NCBI GenBank assembly: GCA_964490145.1
Contig: CAZBBS010000021.1
Span: forward strand, 1 to 38,807
Length of the DNA: 38,807 nt
Source of the DNA: Eutrophocola sp964490145
Lineage (GTDB): Bacteria; Pseudomonadota; Gammaproteobacteria; Pseudomonadales; Pseudohongiellaceae
Direction: 5' to 3'
Shown here: positions 16,303 to 24,741 of the stretch, one piece after another
How the letters are laid out: the number at the start of each line of letters is the position of its first letter
Position numbering within the stretch: the first letter of the stretch is position 1
The notes under the pieces: generated by a model
Databases searched by the model: none
Told to the model about the DNA's origin: nothing
What the model saw: only the letters and a program-made list of their open reading frames with translations
Made by a program: the position numbers and the translations under genes

Positions 16303-17790
16303 ATGATGGCAACAATAAATAAAATCAATGTCATGAACAGTATGCCAAACTTCCTGACCACCGGGTTGCTGCTTTTGACCCTGCCTGTGCTGGCCCAGAC
16401 CGATGTGGAGCTGGACCTGGTCCTGTTTGATCCGATTCTCCTGTCAGAGACAGGTCGGTTTGACGTTGAAGGAAGGATCACGGCATATCCTGCTTACCAG
16501 GGGCTGGCATCACTGACACGTGATATTCCTGCACAGGAAGCAGAGGAGGACGCTGTTGTTGTCCCTGACCAGGAACAGGTGGCCAACTACATGGCCAGAA
16601 TCAGTTCACTTGAGCAGGAGCAGGGCTTGTTCTCGCCGGATCTGATTCAGAATCTGCTGGCACTGGGCAATCTGCATCAGCAGCGAGAGGAGCATGAGCA
16701 GGCTGTCGCCATTTTTGAACGTGCTGATCATATCAGTCGCATCAACTATGGCCTCTACGATGCGGGTCAGATTCCCATTGTTGAAGGCATGGTGGAAAGC
16801 TTGCTGGCGCTTGGCGATTTCCGGTCAGTCAGCGACAGACAGCGCTATTTGTATTTTCTCAATGAGAAACTCCGGCCCACAGGTTCCATACCGGCACTGC
16901 CCTCGCTTACTGATATGGCAGACAACAGTATGTCCATTCTGGACCAGGCCATGATGTTGACCAATGATTACTCGCAGGGGCCGCGATTCAGATTTGGCGA
17001 AGATAGTCCCGGTGTGGCCGAAATTGCCAGGTACTACACCTTGAACAGTCTGTTTCGGGCAAAAAGCAATTATGCAGCGGCGATTGCGTCACTGATCAGA
17101 AATGACAATCTTGAGCACCCGCGATTGATGGAGCTTGAGTACAAGCATCTGGAAACCCTGTTCCTGTTGGGGTTTCGCCAGGAACTGATCGATAATCCCC
17201 ATTACTATATGACCTCGGCGAAGATCACTGCCAACCAGGCCAACCGCTGGACATTTCTCAAGCGCAACTTGTCAGGTTATGAAACCGGCGTAGAGTCTTT
17301 TGGCAGGATGCTGCGGTACCTGCAGATGGATTCAGGGACCCAGGCCGAGGAGCTGGTGCGGACCCATCTGGAGTTTGGCGACTGGCATCTGCTTTTTGGC
17401 TGGGGTGATGCTGCGGCTGCGGAGTACGAACAAGCCTATGCCCGAGCCAGGGAGCTGGAATTGTCAGAGGAGCAGATCGACAGCCTGTTTAGCCCGGATT
17501 TTCCCCGGCAATTGCCCCTGTTTTCTGCCAAACCCAACAGCCGGGAAAAATTCGGCATCCCTCTGGATGAACCGCTGGAGTATGATGGTTATATCGATAT
17601 CCGGTTTCGCATAAACCCAAACGGCACAGCCCGGGACCTGCGATTCCTGGGGAGCAGTCCGGGAACCCGGGGCGCCACCCAGATCCGCCTCAAGCGCTAC
17701 CTTAAAAACTCACCGTTTAGGCCATTCCTGGTAGATGGGAAAGCTGTCAACCAGACCGTAGAAATGCGGTATTACTATACCTTTCAGTAG
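16303..17790 (+). CDS. Exported helical-repeat protein with a TonB C-terminal-like domain
   Basis: 495 aa from ATG 16303; the start is uncertain because no site has a good Shine-Dalgarno. ATGs at 16306, 16333 and 16342 all keep the signal peptide (MPNFLTTGLLLLTLPVLAQ). Residues of about 80-400 are helical with TPR-like pairs, for example LIQNLLALGNLHQQREEHEQ followed by AVAIFERAD. The last ~75 residues (GYIDIRFRINPNGTARDLRF to VNQTVEMRYYYTF) look like a TonB/TolA C-terminal domain, with the NPNG turn usual for that fold. Such proteins sit in the periplasm and may contact outer-membrane receptors. It is divergent from the TonB receptor, which fits. The PilZ gene starts 28 bases after the stop. 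No precise function can be named. Confidence 0.72.
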   Translation: MMATINKINVMNSMPNFLTTGLLLLTLPVLAQTDVELDLVLFDPILLSETGRFDVEGRITAYPAYQGLASLTRDIPAQEAEEDAVVVPDQEQVANYMARISSLEQEQGLFSPDLIQNLLALGNLHQQREEHEQAVAIFERADHISRINYGLYDAGQIPIVEGMVESLLALGDFRSVSDRQRYLYFLNEKLRPTGSIPALPSLTDMADNSMSILDQAMMLTNDYSQGPRFRFGEDSPGVAEIARYYTLNSLFRAKSNYAAAIASLIRNDNLEHPRLMELEYKHLETLFLLGFRQELIDNPHYYMTSAKITANQANRWTFLKRNLSGYETGVESFGRMLRYLQMDSGTQAEELVRTHLEFGDWHLLFGWGDAAAAEYEQAYARARELELSEEQIDSLFSPDFPRQLPLFSAKPNSREKFGIPLDEPLEYDGYIDIRFRINPNGTARDLRFLGSSPGTRGATQIRLKRYLKNSPFRPFLVDGKAVNQTVEMRYYYTFQ

Positions 17791-17818
17791 CAGTAAAATT
17801 TTCCCTAAAGGAAATGCC

Positions 17819-18499
17819 GTGCACAGCCGAAAGAAGTTGTATTCCCTAATGGATATTTACCCTGTTCTTATGGCCGAGACGATCAGTAACGTAGAAAACA
17901 TCACCAGTAATCTGGATTTTCATTTTGCTATCGGGCAAATCATGGATGTCCAGATCAAGGACGATAATGAGACAAGGTTCCAGACCCGACTGATCGGTCT
18001 CAAGGCGAAAAAATTTCTGCTGGTGGATCAGCCTGCCCGGATCAAGAACACCGACATCAAGGAAATACTGCCCAATGGCAAGCAGGTTGTCGTGCGAACC
18101 ATTGCGGAAAAAACCTCGGGGCAGTGTGTTGGTTTTATATCCCGGGTCAGCTTCAAGCAGGATATCCCCCTGGCCATCATGTATCTGGAATATCCTGAAA
18201 AAATGCAGGTCATGGAACTGCGCAGGGAAAAACGGGTGCAGATGTCGGTTGCCGGTATGATCAAGAATCCAGATGGCAAAATTATTCACATGGGCATGGT
18301 GACGGACTATTCGCAGGGCGGGTGCCGAATGGAAGTTCCTGCCAATGGTTTTCATCCATTGGAAGTGAATGAAGAAGTTTTACTTTCATTCAGCATGCCG
18401 GTGACGGGTGAAAAGGTCGAGAAAAATGCCAGGGTATGTTCCCGACGGAAAATTGAAGACGTGATGATTGTCGGTTTTGCCTTCCTGGACGCCGACTAG
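17819..18499 (+). CDS. PilZ-domain c-di-GMP-binding protein (YcgR-like)
   Basis: 226 aa from GTG 17819, selected because AAAGGA lies six bases upstream; the next ATG would remove 10 residues. The N-terminal half (about 35-125) resembles the YcgR-N/flagellar brake beta-barrel (FAIGQIMDVQI, with repeated short strands). The C-terminal half is PilZ: RxxxR at Arg135-Arg139 in ELRREKRVQ, and the DxSxxG motif at Asp163-Gly168 in TDYSQGGCRM. Both c-di-GMP-binding motifs are complete. Likely a cytosolic effector that tunes motility or surface behaviour. It follows the TPR/TonB-C gene after 28 bases, so probably cotranscribed. No flagellar genes are in the window. Confidence 0.87.
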   Translation: MHSRKKLYSLMDIYPVLMAETISNVENITSNLDFHFAIGQIMDVQIKDDNETRFQTRLIGLKAKKFLLVDQPARIKNTDIKEILPNGKQVVVRTIAEKTSGQCVGFISRVSFKQDIPLAIMYLEYPEKMQVMELRREKRVQMSVAGMIKNPDGKIIHMGMVTDYSQGGCRMEVPANGFHPLEVNEEVLLSFSMPVTGEKVEKNARVCSRRKIEDVMIVGFAFLDAD

Positions 18500-18563
18500 G
18501 CAAGATGTTCGGTCAGCTGGAATTGCAGGATTCCCGGTATCTCAAATCCGGTCGTTATCTGTG

Positions 18564-19805
18564 TTACTGGCCCCTGTAAAATACTGAATCGAAAAATTCC
18601 ACCATTTCCCCAATGTAGGGCAGGCCGTACTGTGCAAATGTTGCCCGTGTGCGCGCATCCGGCTTCCAGTCAAAGAAGGCATGGCTGGCATGGGGTACCT
18701 GATCGTAGCGCACGCGCTGGTGCTGTGCAGACAGGGCTTTGACGTATTCCGTGACCATGACGTCAGAAATCAGGGGGTCGGTGGTGCCGCGTGTCAGGTA
18801 ATGCGGCACTGAACGTTCGTTTTCAGCAGGGATGTGATGTATCGGGGCAATGGCCTCAGCCCAGGATATCGGCGCATTCTCGTCGCCAAAAGCAATGCCG
18901 GGGCCGCCGTTATAACCTGTGTTGGAGAAGACACCATAACTGGGCGCCGCAGCCTGAACGGCATTCATGATTTCAGCGCTCACCTGTTGCACGCTTTTAC
19001 CCGTGGGCAGGTAAGAGGGCATAAACTCAAATACACCATCGCGAATACCAAAGCCGCCGTCTCCAATCATATGCGGCATGGTAGCGGCCACGGCTGACAG
19101 GTGCCCGCCGGCGCTGTCACCGGTTACCGCAATACGGCTCGGATCACCACCATACTCCCGGGCATGTTCCTGAAAATGGGCAATGGCACCAAACACATCG
19201 TTGATCAAATCGTTCATGGTGTTGGGTTCGGCATCGCCATCGGCTGTGCCCAGCCAGCGGTAGTCGATGCTGGCAACAACATATCGACCGGTTTTCACAA
19301 TCTCACGTGCCATTCCGCGCATGATATCCTCGGTGTTGGCGCGCCAGCCGCCGCCATGGATGATGACAATCATGGGCAGGTTATCAGCGCCATCAGGGGT
19401 GTATACATCATAGTCCAGGGTTTTCACGCCGGGCTTGGCATAGGCTATATCCTGCTTCACGGTGAAACCATCAACCTCCGATGATGGCAGGAACAGGGCG
19501 CTGATGGTCATGTCCTGATCCAGGCGTATGTCAGCGGTGATGTCCATGGACTCCATATACATGGTGCCGAATATGCCGGGGACTTCATGGTAGAGGGAAT
19601 CGAGGATATAGCCTGCTTCTGCGCGCGCTGTAACATGAACCATGGTGCCAGCGGGCAGTTTGCCGTCAGCCGGTATGGCTGGACTGATGGACAGGGTGCC
19701 ATGTTCAGGTTGTCTGACAGTCAGGATGTGGGCTGTATCCTGGGCACCGGCTGGAAGAGCCACTACGAGTGAGGCAAGGATCAGCAATACTGGGCGAAAG
19801 GCCAT
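18564..19805 (-). CDS. Exported alpha/beta hydrolase (esterase/lipase, BD-FAE type)
   Basis: 413 aa. ATG 19805 has GGGAG seven to eight bases upstream and starts the signal peptide (MAFRPVLLILASLVVALPAGAQ, cleavage after GAQ); an upstream in-frame ATG at 19823 lacks a ribosome site. Residues of about 25-110 form a beta-rich repeat like InlB B-repeats (VRQPEHGTLSISP, TVHVTARAEAGYILDSLY region). The hydrolase domain follows: the oxyanion motif HGGGW at about 150-154, the nucleophile Ser231 in GDSAGG, an acid in TRGTTDPLIS and His in VPHASHAFF. Probable periplasmic or secreted carboxylesterase. It is convergent with the PilZ gene and stands alone between neighbours. Confidence 0.85.
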   Translation of the reverse strand: MAFRPVLLILASLVVALPAGAQDTAHILTVRQPEHGTLSISPAIPADGKLPAGTMVHVTARAEAGYILDSLYHEVPGIFGTMYMESMDITADIRLDQDMTISALFLPSSEVDGFTVKQDIAYAKPGVKTLDYDVYTPDGADNLPMIVIIHGGGWRANTEDIMRGMAREIVKTGRYVVASIDYRWLGTADGDAEPNTMNDLINDVFGAIAHFQEHAREYGGDPSRIAVTGDSAGGHLSAVAATMPHMIGDGGFGIRDGVFEFMPSYLPTGKSVQQVSAEIMNAVQAAAPSYGVFSNTGYNGGPGIAFGDENAPISWAEAIAPIHHIPAENERSVPHYLTRGTTDPLISDVMVTEYVKALSAQHQRVRYDQVPHASHAFFDWKPDARTRATFAQYGLPYIGEMVEFFDSVFYRGQ

Positions 19806-19873
19806 GGAAAACTCCCGATTCATGGTGATAGCTAACGGGTAAGCATAGGCTTTTTGGGCGTGTGCCGTAAAGG

Positions 19874-20992
19874 TCAGGCCCCCGCCAGGTTGGGTTGCTG
19901 TGGCGGATATTGCAGCAGCAGTTCCTGCAGTCGTCCAAACACCAGGTCAGGGGTGAGTTCCTTCAGACAGCGGTGGTCGTGCAGGCAGTAGCCTTTGTTG
20001 CAAGCCGGGTCGCAGTCGGCTGGCCCCTGAATCAAGCTGCTTTGTTTGCCTAACGGGCCCCAGATTGCCTTGTTGGTCGGTCCCCACAGGACCAGGCCGG
20101 GAACGCCCAAGGCGGAACCTAGATGGAAGGGACCGCTGTCATTGCCAATCATGGCGCTGCATTGTCCCAGGCATTGTGCAAGCTCCAGTAAGGAAAGCAG
20201 ATTGCACAGGTTTATCACCTTCCGGGAGTCAGGCAGTAAATCCAGGATAGCCTGGTTAGCCTGTTGGTCACTTTCCCCGGCACCAAGCAGGACAGGTTGC
20301 ATACCGGCATCCCGGATTTTTCCGATCAGTGCTGCCATGTGTTCCAGCGGCCACTTTTTATAATCCTTGGTGGCACCGGCATGCAGGGCGATGGTGGTTT
20401 TAAAGTTATGCCAGCCGGCTGCGTGAAGTTTCCCTGAAAGTGCCTCGGGCACGGTCAGTTTGCCAAAGTCCAGATAGCCGGGTTCCGGTTCTTCCATGCC
20501 AAGGGCGGTAAACACATCGAGGAAGCTGTGCCAGCGATGAGCCTTTGCCGGATCACGGTTTTCAAAAGCCAGGGGCAGGACATGGTCGTAACCCCGCTGA
20601 TGCTTCAACGGGCTGCACCCCAGTTTGAAGCCGGCTCCGGACAGTCGTGTCAGGTGGCTGGTGGCTGAGTCTTCCTCGATGTTGAAGGCCAGATCGGCCC
20701 TGAAAGCACGTATCTGTTTCAGGCAGTTCACATACAGGGATAGTTTTCCCGTCAGACCGGCCTGGCCGATTGCCCGACGGGGGAACCAGATGATGGCATC
20801 TGCCGGAAAACAGGGGCCACACAATTCCCTGAAGCTGTCATCCAGCACGAACCGGCATTGAATGTCCTGTGCCTGGCAATGCCGGGAGAATGCCTGCATA
20901 AGGCCTCCGGCCAAAAGCAGGTTGCCCAGGTACTTGGTGGGGTTGACCAGGAGTACCCGCTGCAGGTTGGTGGGGATGGGCTTATTGACCAT
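19874..20992 (-). CDS. Glycosyltransferase family 9 (heptosyltransferase-like)
   Basis: 372 aa from ATG 20992; a longer frame reaching 21169 runs inside the HAD gene and is a shadow. N-terminal Rossmann half: RVLLVNPTKYLGNLLLAGG. C-terminal half: IALHAGATKDYKKWP, then the donor-site motif MIGNDSGPFHLGSALGVP and LVLWGPT, as in WaaC/WaaF/WaaQ. The tail carries four cysteines (CDPACNKGYC and HRC), common in this family. It probably adds a heptose or another sugar to lipopolysaccharide core from an ADP- or nucleotide-sugar, on the cytosolic face of the inner membrane. It overlaps the HAD phosphatase gene by 11 bases. That phosphatase could serve sugar-phosphate metabolism for the same glycan. Confidence 0.86.
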   Translation of the reverse strand: MVNKPIPTNLQRVLLVNPTKYLGNLLLAGGLMQAFSRHCQAQDIQCRFVLDDSFRELCGPCFPADAIIWFPRRAIGQAGLTGKLSLYVNCLKQIRAFRADLAFNIEEDSATSHLTRLSGAGFKLGCSPLKHQRGYDHVLPLAFENRDPAKAHRWHSFLDVFTALGMEEPEPGYLDFGKLTVPEALSGKLHAAGWHNFKTTIALHAGATKDYKKWPLEHMAALIGKIRDAGMQPVLLGAGESDQQANQAILDLLPDSRKVINLCNLLSLLELAQCLGQCSAMIGNDSGPFHLGSALGVPGLVLWGPTNKAIWGPLGKQSSLIQGPADCDPACNKGYCLHDHRCLKELTPDLVFGRLQELLLQYPPQQPNLAGA

Positions 20993-21833
20993 CCCGGTAA
21001 AGTGCCACCAGTTCACCCACGTTGGCAACGGAAATATCCGGCCATGTGGATTCCGGGCGATCATCAAAGGCGTTGGGGCCGCCAGTGCCGGTATGCACAT
21101 AAATGGCCAGGGCACCGTTGTCTTTCGCCATGGGTACCTCCAGGTTGGCGTCGTCACCGACCACGGCAATATCTTCGACCTTCAGACCAAGGTGATTCGC
21201 GGCGGCTTCAATGGCATAAACAGAAGGCTTGCCCAGAACGATGGCATCCTTTCCGGTCAGGGGTTTGAGCGCGGCAGCCAGCGCGCAGGACGTGCCAATG
21301 GCCGGGCCGTTGGCCGAGGCGAAAAAGGGGACATCGGATGCGGTGAACAGCTCGGCGCCGTCCTTGCAGGCAATCCAGGCATTTTCGATGTCTTTAAAAC
21401 CGAATTCACGGTACCAGCCAATGTAGACCGCATCTACAGGACCCGGGTTCTCTTCACTGGAAAGTACCACTTCCAGGCCTAGATCCTGCAATGGTTCGTA
21501 TACACCAGGACAACCCATCACCATGATGCGCTTGTAGCCGTGCTCCTTCAGGTAAATGGCAGCCACACTGCTTGGCGTCATCATCGTGTTGGCATCCATC
21601 GGAATGCCAGCCTCACTGAGCACACCCACATAGGCAGCAGGACTGCGGGCTGTGCCATTGGTCATCACTACATAAGGGATGTTGTTCTCTATCAGCAGGT
21701 TGATGAAATCCGGCGCCCCCGGCAGCGTTTGCATGTTGTTGTTTTTCTTGTCACCCAGAATCAGGGTGCCGTCCATATCAAAGACAAAGCCTTTGGTGGA
21801 TTTCAGTCTGTTGATGGCAGCTTCACTGGTCAC
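20982..21833 (-). CDS. HAD-superfamily class IIA phosphatase (NagD-like)
   Basis: 283 aa from GTG 21833; the GTG shares its last two bases with the stop of ppa (GTGA overlap). Motif I is FDMDGTL (Asp19 nucleophile, Asp21 acid/base), motif II VVMTNGTARS, then a IIA-type cap of about 100 residues, motif III Lys in VLGKPS, and motif IV VVGDDANLEVPMAK. This is the NagD/4-nitrophenylphosphatase group, which removes phosphate from small sugar or nucleotide phosphates. Translational coupling to ppa and the glycosyltransferase suggests a sugar-phosphate step in glycan synthesis, where pyrophosphate removal pulls nucleotide-sugar formation. Exact substrate unknown. Confidence 0.85.
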   Translation of the reverse strand: MTSEAAINRLKSTKGFVFDMDGTLILGDKKNNNMQTLPGAPDFINLLIENNIPYVVMTNGTARSPAAYVGVLSEAGIPMDANTMMTPSSVAAIYLKEHGYKRIMVMGCPGVYEPLQDLGLEVVLSSEENPGPVDAVYIGWYREFGFKDIENAWIACKDGAELFTASDVPFFASANGPAIGTSCALAAALKPLTGKDAIVLGKPSVYAIEAAANHLGLKVEDIAVVGDDANLEVPMAKDNGALAIYVHTGTGGPNAFDDRPESTWPDISVANVGELVALYRDGQ

Positions 21834-22384
21834 GATTTCTGGTTTCCTTCTTGCTTGTGTTGTTTTTCACGTTCGATGGCTTCATTAATGAGTACCTTGG
21901 CCCGGTCCGCATCCTGCCAGTCGCCGATTTTCACCCACTTGCCCGGTTCCAGGTCCTTGTAGTGTTCAAAAAAGTGAGCCACCTGGTCCAGGGTGATTTC
22001 CGGCAGGTCGGAAAAGTTACGGATTTTTTCATAACGTCGGGTCAGGTGCGGCGAGGGTACGGAAATGATTTTTTCATCCATGCCGGCATTATCCTCCATG
22101 ACCAGTACACCGATAGGGCGAACATTGATCACGCAGCCCGGCATCAGGGGGCGGGTATTGCACACCATGACATCAATGGGGTCGCCATCCTCTGACAGGG
22201 TATGGGGCACGAAGCCGTAATTGCCGGGGTAGGCCATGGGGGTATACAGAAAACGATCCACCACCAGGGTGCCCCAGTCCTTGTGCATCTCGTATTTAAT
22301 GGGTTGGCCGCCAATGGGGACTTCAATAATCACATTGAGGTCTTCGGGGGGATTGTCGCCGATAGTGATGGCTTCCAGTCGCAT
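21830..22384 (-). CDS. ppa: Inorganic pyrophosphatase, soluble family I
   Basis: 184 aa, close to the E. coli enzyme (176). The signature EDGDPIDVMV contains Glu65, Asp66, Asp68 and Asp71, the Mg2+/pyrophosphate ligands; YEMHKDWGTLVVDRFL and PMAYPGNYGFVPHTL are family blocks. Hydrolyses PPi to two phosphates in the cytosol. It is the first gene of an overlapping set with the HAD phosphatase and glycosyltransferase. A hairpin at 22497-22530 lies upstream. The same window also encodes a membrane pyrophosphatase (36629-38632), so this cell has two routes for PPi, one wasting and one storing its energy. Confidence 0.95.
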   Translation of the reverse strand: MRLEAITIGDNPPEDLNVIIEVPIGGQPIKYEMHKDWGTLVVDRFLYTPMAYPGNYGFVPHTLSEDGDPIDVMVCNTRPLMPGCVINVRPIGVLVMEDNAGMDEKIISVPSPHLTRRYEKIRNFSDLPEITLDQVAHFFEHYKDLEPGKWVKIGDWQDADRAKVLINEAIEREKQHKQEGNQKS

Positions 22385-22851
22385 GCATGTTTCCTTAAAT
22401 ATATCGCCTTGTATGCCTGACTGAATGCCCGGTAACTGACGCTTGAAATGAGTGAATTCGGGGTTGTACGGGTTGCCCGGGTACTGGTCGGTCGGGAAAT
22501 GGGTATTCTATAAAAAATACCCTGCCATTTCAGCTTTTACCCACGCCTTCGGAATATTCAGCTGCTGGTGGAAAATTCACATTTTCTTAATGTTACAGGG
22601 TAAAAAAACAGTGTTCTTTCTGAAAACAATGGCTCTATAATCTCACCGCTTTTTTCTCACCCGCTCACACTTCGGCCGTCCCTGGCCCCAGCACAGCCCG
22701 CGACCAAAAAGCTATGGCGCATCTGTGCCTGAATTTAAGAAAACGAATTACGCATGCAGAACATCCTGTTCTGTATACGGCATGTTTATATATTTACATT
22801 TTTCGAAGCTGCGGTTTTGCCCGTTGTCTCCGTTTATTCCCGGGAGGAACT
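22385..22851. other. Intergenic region between divergent ppa and the ArsB/NhaD-type carrier
   Basis: No gene supported. It contains a hairpin (AAAT-GGGTATT at 22497-22507 with AATACCC at 22516-22522 and ATTT at 22527-22530) and a perfect TATAAT at 22636-22641 reading toward the carrier, with only a weak -35 (TTCTTT). A transcript from there would have a leader of about 200 bases before ATG 22852. An in-frame N-terminal extension starting at 22714 is possible in the frame but reads as non-conserved sequence without a ribosome site. Confidence 0.6.
22636..22641 (+). promoter_or_regulatory. Candidate -10 box (TATAAT)
   Basis: Exact consensus hexamer 210 bases before the carrier start. The best -35 candidate (TTCTTT at about 22614-22619, 16-base spacer) is poor, so this rests mainly on the -10. 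Confidence 0.4.
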
Positions 22852-24186
22852 ATGGAAACACTGGTCTGGAATAATGAAATGCTGGTTTCCGGCATTGTTC
22901 TGGCTGTGACATTTATAGGCATATTTACTGAAGGTGTTCACGGTTTTCACCGTGCCAAATTTGCGCTGGCAGGAGCCGGCTCCATGGTGCTGGTGGGCCA
23001 GTACTTTGGGTATTACAGTCCGGAACTGGCCCTGGAGGCCATCGACTGGAACGTGGTATTCCTGCTTGGTGCCATGATGACCATCGTGGCCATCATGATT
23101 CCCACCGGGGGCTTTCAGGCCCTGGCCTATACCATTGCCGATCTCAGCCAGGGTCGTCTGTACCTGCTGTTGGTGATGATGGGCACGCTGGTCACCGTGT
23201 TATCCCTGTTGCTGGATAACGTCACCACCGTGGTGATTTTTGGTCCCCTGATCATCCTGATCTGCCAGGCACTGAGTGTCAGCCCCATTCCGTTCCTGCT
23301 GGCGGCCGCACTGTTGTCTGATACCGGTGGTGTGGCCACCCTGGTGGGTGATCCGCCCAATCTGATGATCGGTTCCGCAGCGGACATTGATTTCAATACC
23401 TTCTTTGCCCACATGGGCTTCATCGTGTTCTGTGCCTGGGTAGGTACCGTGCTGTTCCTGAAAGTACTGTTCAGAAAGGAGCTTTCAGTGACCCCGACGA
23501 TGCCGCACTTCGAAGACAAGGAAAAAATGGCCGATCCCAAAACCTGGAAGTTGTCCCTCTGGATACTGGGTGCCATGGTGGTGGGTTTCATCATGCATGA
23601 CAGTCTGGGTTGGGAGCCATGGTTTGTATCGGCGCTTGGACTGACCAGCCTGGTTTTTCTCTCAAGTCATACCGACATGGATGAAAGCTTTGCCGAAGTT
23701 GAAATATCCCTGCTGGTATTTTTCATGGCCCTGTTTATCCTGATTGGCGGCGTGGAACACAGCCGTTTCCTGCAGTATATCGGTCAATTCATCATACCTT
23801 TTGTCCAGGATGATCTGCTGATGGCTTCCATTCTCCTGATGTGGGTAGCTGCCATCCTGTCTGCCATGATCGACAATATTCCGTTCACAGCGGCGATGAT
23901 CCCGATCATCCTGGGTATGGAAGCCCAGGGAGTGAATGTGTCCCCTTTATGGTGGTCACTGGCTGCGGGTGTGGGCATGGGGGGTAACGGTACCCACCTG
24001 GGCTCAACTGCCAACGTGTTCATCGTGACCATCTCCGAGAAATTGGCGAAGGACACTGGCCGCCCCGAGTTTGCGATCACACCGTCGGTCTGGTTCCGCA
24101 AGGGAACGCCGGTCATGCTGCTGACCCTGGTGATCTGCTCCGTGATCATGGGACTGTTCTTTGATTTTTTCAGCACGCCACATTAA
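22852..24186 (+). CDS. ArsB/NhaD-superfamily ion carrier (sodium/proton antiporter-like)
   Basis: 444 aa from ATG 22852, which has GGGAGGA four bases upstream; the frame extends 46 codons further but that part has no membrane segment. About 11-12 helices. The two inverted halves show the family hairpins: LLDNVTTVVIFGPLII and LVGDPPNLMIGSAA in the first, SAMIDNIPFTAAMIPI and GMGGNGTHLGSTANV in the second. This DNxxT / GDPxN and DNxP / GGNGTxxGxxAN pattern is shared by NhaD, ArsB and the human P protein. Sodium/proton exchange is plausible with two sodium symporters and a sodium-type pyrophosphatase in the window, but anion export cannot be excluded. No arsenic genes are adjacent. Confidence 0.82.
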   Translation: METLVWNNEMLVSGIVLAVTFIGIFTEGVHGFHRAKFALAGAGSMVLVGQYFGYYSPELALEAIDWNVVFLLGAMMTIVAIMIPTGGFQALAYTIADLSQGRLYLLLVMMGTLVTVLSLLLDNVTTVVIFGPLIILICQALSVSPIPFLLAAALLSDTGGVATLVGDPPNLMIGSAADIDFNTFFAHMGFIVFCAWVGTVLFLKVLFRKELSVTPTMPHFEDKEKMADPKTWKLSLWILGAMVVGFIMHDSLGWEPWFVSALGLTSLVFLSSHTDMDESFAEVEISLLVFFMALFILIGGVEHSRFLQYIGQFIIPFVQDDLLMASILLMWVAAILSAMIDNIPFTAAMIPIILGMEAQGVNVSPLWWSLAAGVGMGGNGTHLGSTANVFIVTISEKLAKDTGRPEFAITPSVWFRKGTPVMLLTLVICSVIMGLFFDFFSTPH

Positions 24187-24200
24187 CCTGACGTGCTTTT

Positions 24201-24235
24201 TACCGGGGCTCTGAAAGGGGTCCCGGTACTTTCAG
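24201..24235 (+). repeat. Two interleaved 7-bp inverted repeats
   Basis: TACCGGG (24201-24207) pairs with CCCGGTA (24222-24228); CTGAAAG (24211-24217) pairs with CTTTCAG (24229-24235). The two stems overlap in order, so they would compete with each other. They lie just after the carrier gene and 16 bases before the NTF2-like gene. Could be a terminator without T tract or a switch on the downstream ribosome site. Confidence 0.55.
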
Positions 24236-24251
24236 GGTCAAGAGTCTTCGC

Positions 24252-24719
24252 ATGTTCAATCCCGGAATCATCTTTTCCTTTTTCATCGTTGTAGCAAGCC
24301 TGTCAGTGCAGGCCCAGGATGAAGCGTCTGATATTGCTGCCGTAAAACGCCTGCTGGCCAATGGCGAGGCGGCATTCAATGCGGGCAACCTGGCCCTGGG
24401 GGTGAGTGCTTTTGCGGATGACGGCATCATCATTCCAGCGGGTAATCCGGTGATCGTGGGTATTGATGAAATTGAAAATGCCTACCTGGGCCTGCTCGCG
24501 GCCTTTGACCTGAAGATGGCTCTGCATTCAGAAGAGTTTGTGCATGCCGGTGACATTATTTATGAGCGGGGAACCTACACCATGGATCTGCTGGACAAGA
24601 CCACAGGCGAACGCGTGCAGGGTGTTAATAACAATCACATCCATGTCTTCAAACGTCAGGCTGACGGTCAATAGAAAACCTGGCGCATGATGACCAACGC
24701 GGTCACGCCAGAAGAATAA
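24252..24719 (+). pseudogene. Exported NTF2-like (DUF4440/SnoaL-type) protein interrupted by amber codon
   Basis: The open part (24252-24671) encodes a signal peptide (FFIVVASLSVQAQ) and an NTF2-like fold: DIAAVKRLLANGEAAFNAGN, FADDGIIIPAGNPVIVG, GDIIYERGTYTMDLLD, NNNHIHVFKRQADGQ. The family continues with a conserved Trp-Lys strand. Here TAG at 24672-24674 falls exactly on that Trp, and the same frame then reads KTWRMMTNAVTPEE before TAA at 24717-24719, a normal family C-terminus. One TGG-to-TAG change explains it. Without the last strand the fold is probably incomplete, although 140 of 155 residues remain and some function is conceivable. It is convergent with the NTF2-like gene that ends the carboxylase operon. 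Confidence 0.8.
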
Positions 24720-24741
24720 ATCTGGAATTCGCCTTTTCGTG

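Noticed and set aside
16271..16306. 11-codon leader peptide overlapping the start of the TPR gene
   Set aside because: It ends over ATG 16303, but there is no ribosome site, no regulatory amino-acid run and no terminator pair, so attenuation cannot be supported.
22714..22851. N-terminal extension of the NhaD-like carrier
   Set aside because: The 46 added residues have no membrane segment or ribosome site, while ATG 22852 has GGGAGGA at good spacing.
24201..24235. True H-type pseudoknot
   Set aside because: The arms are in the right order, but there is no base between the second arm of stem one and the second arm of stem two to cross a 7-bp stem, so both stems cannot form fully at once.
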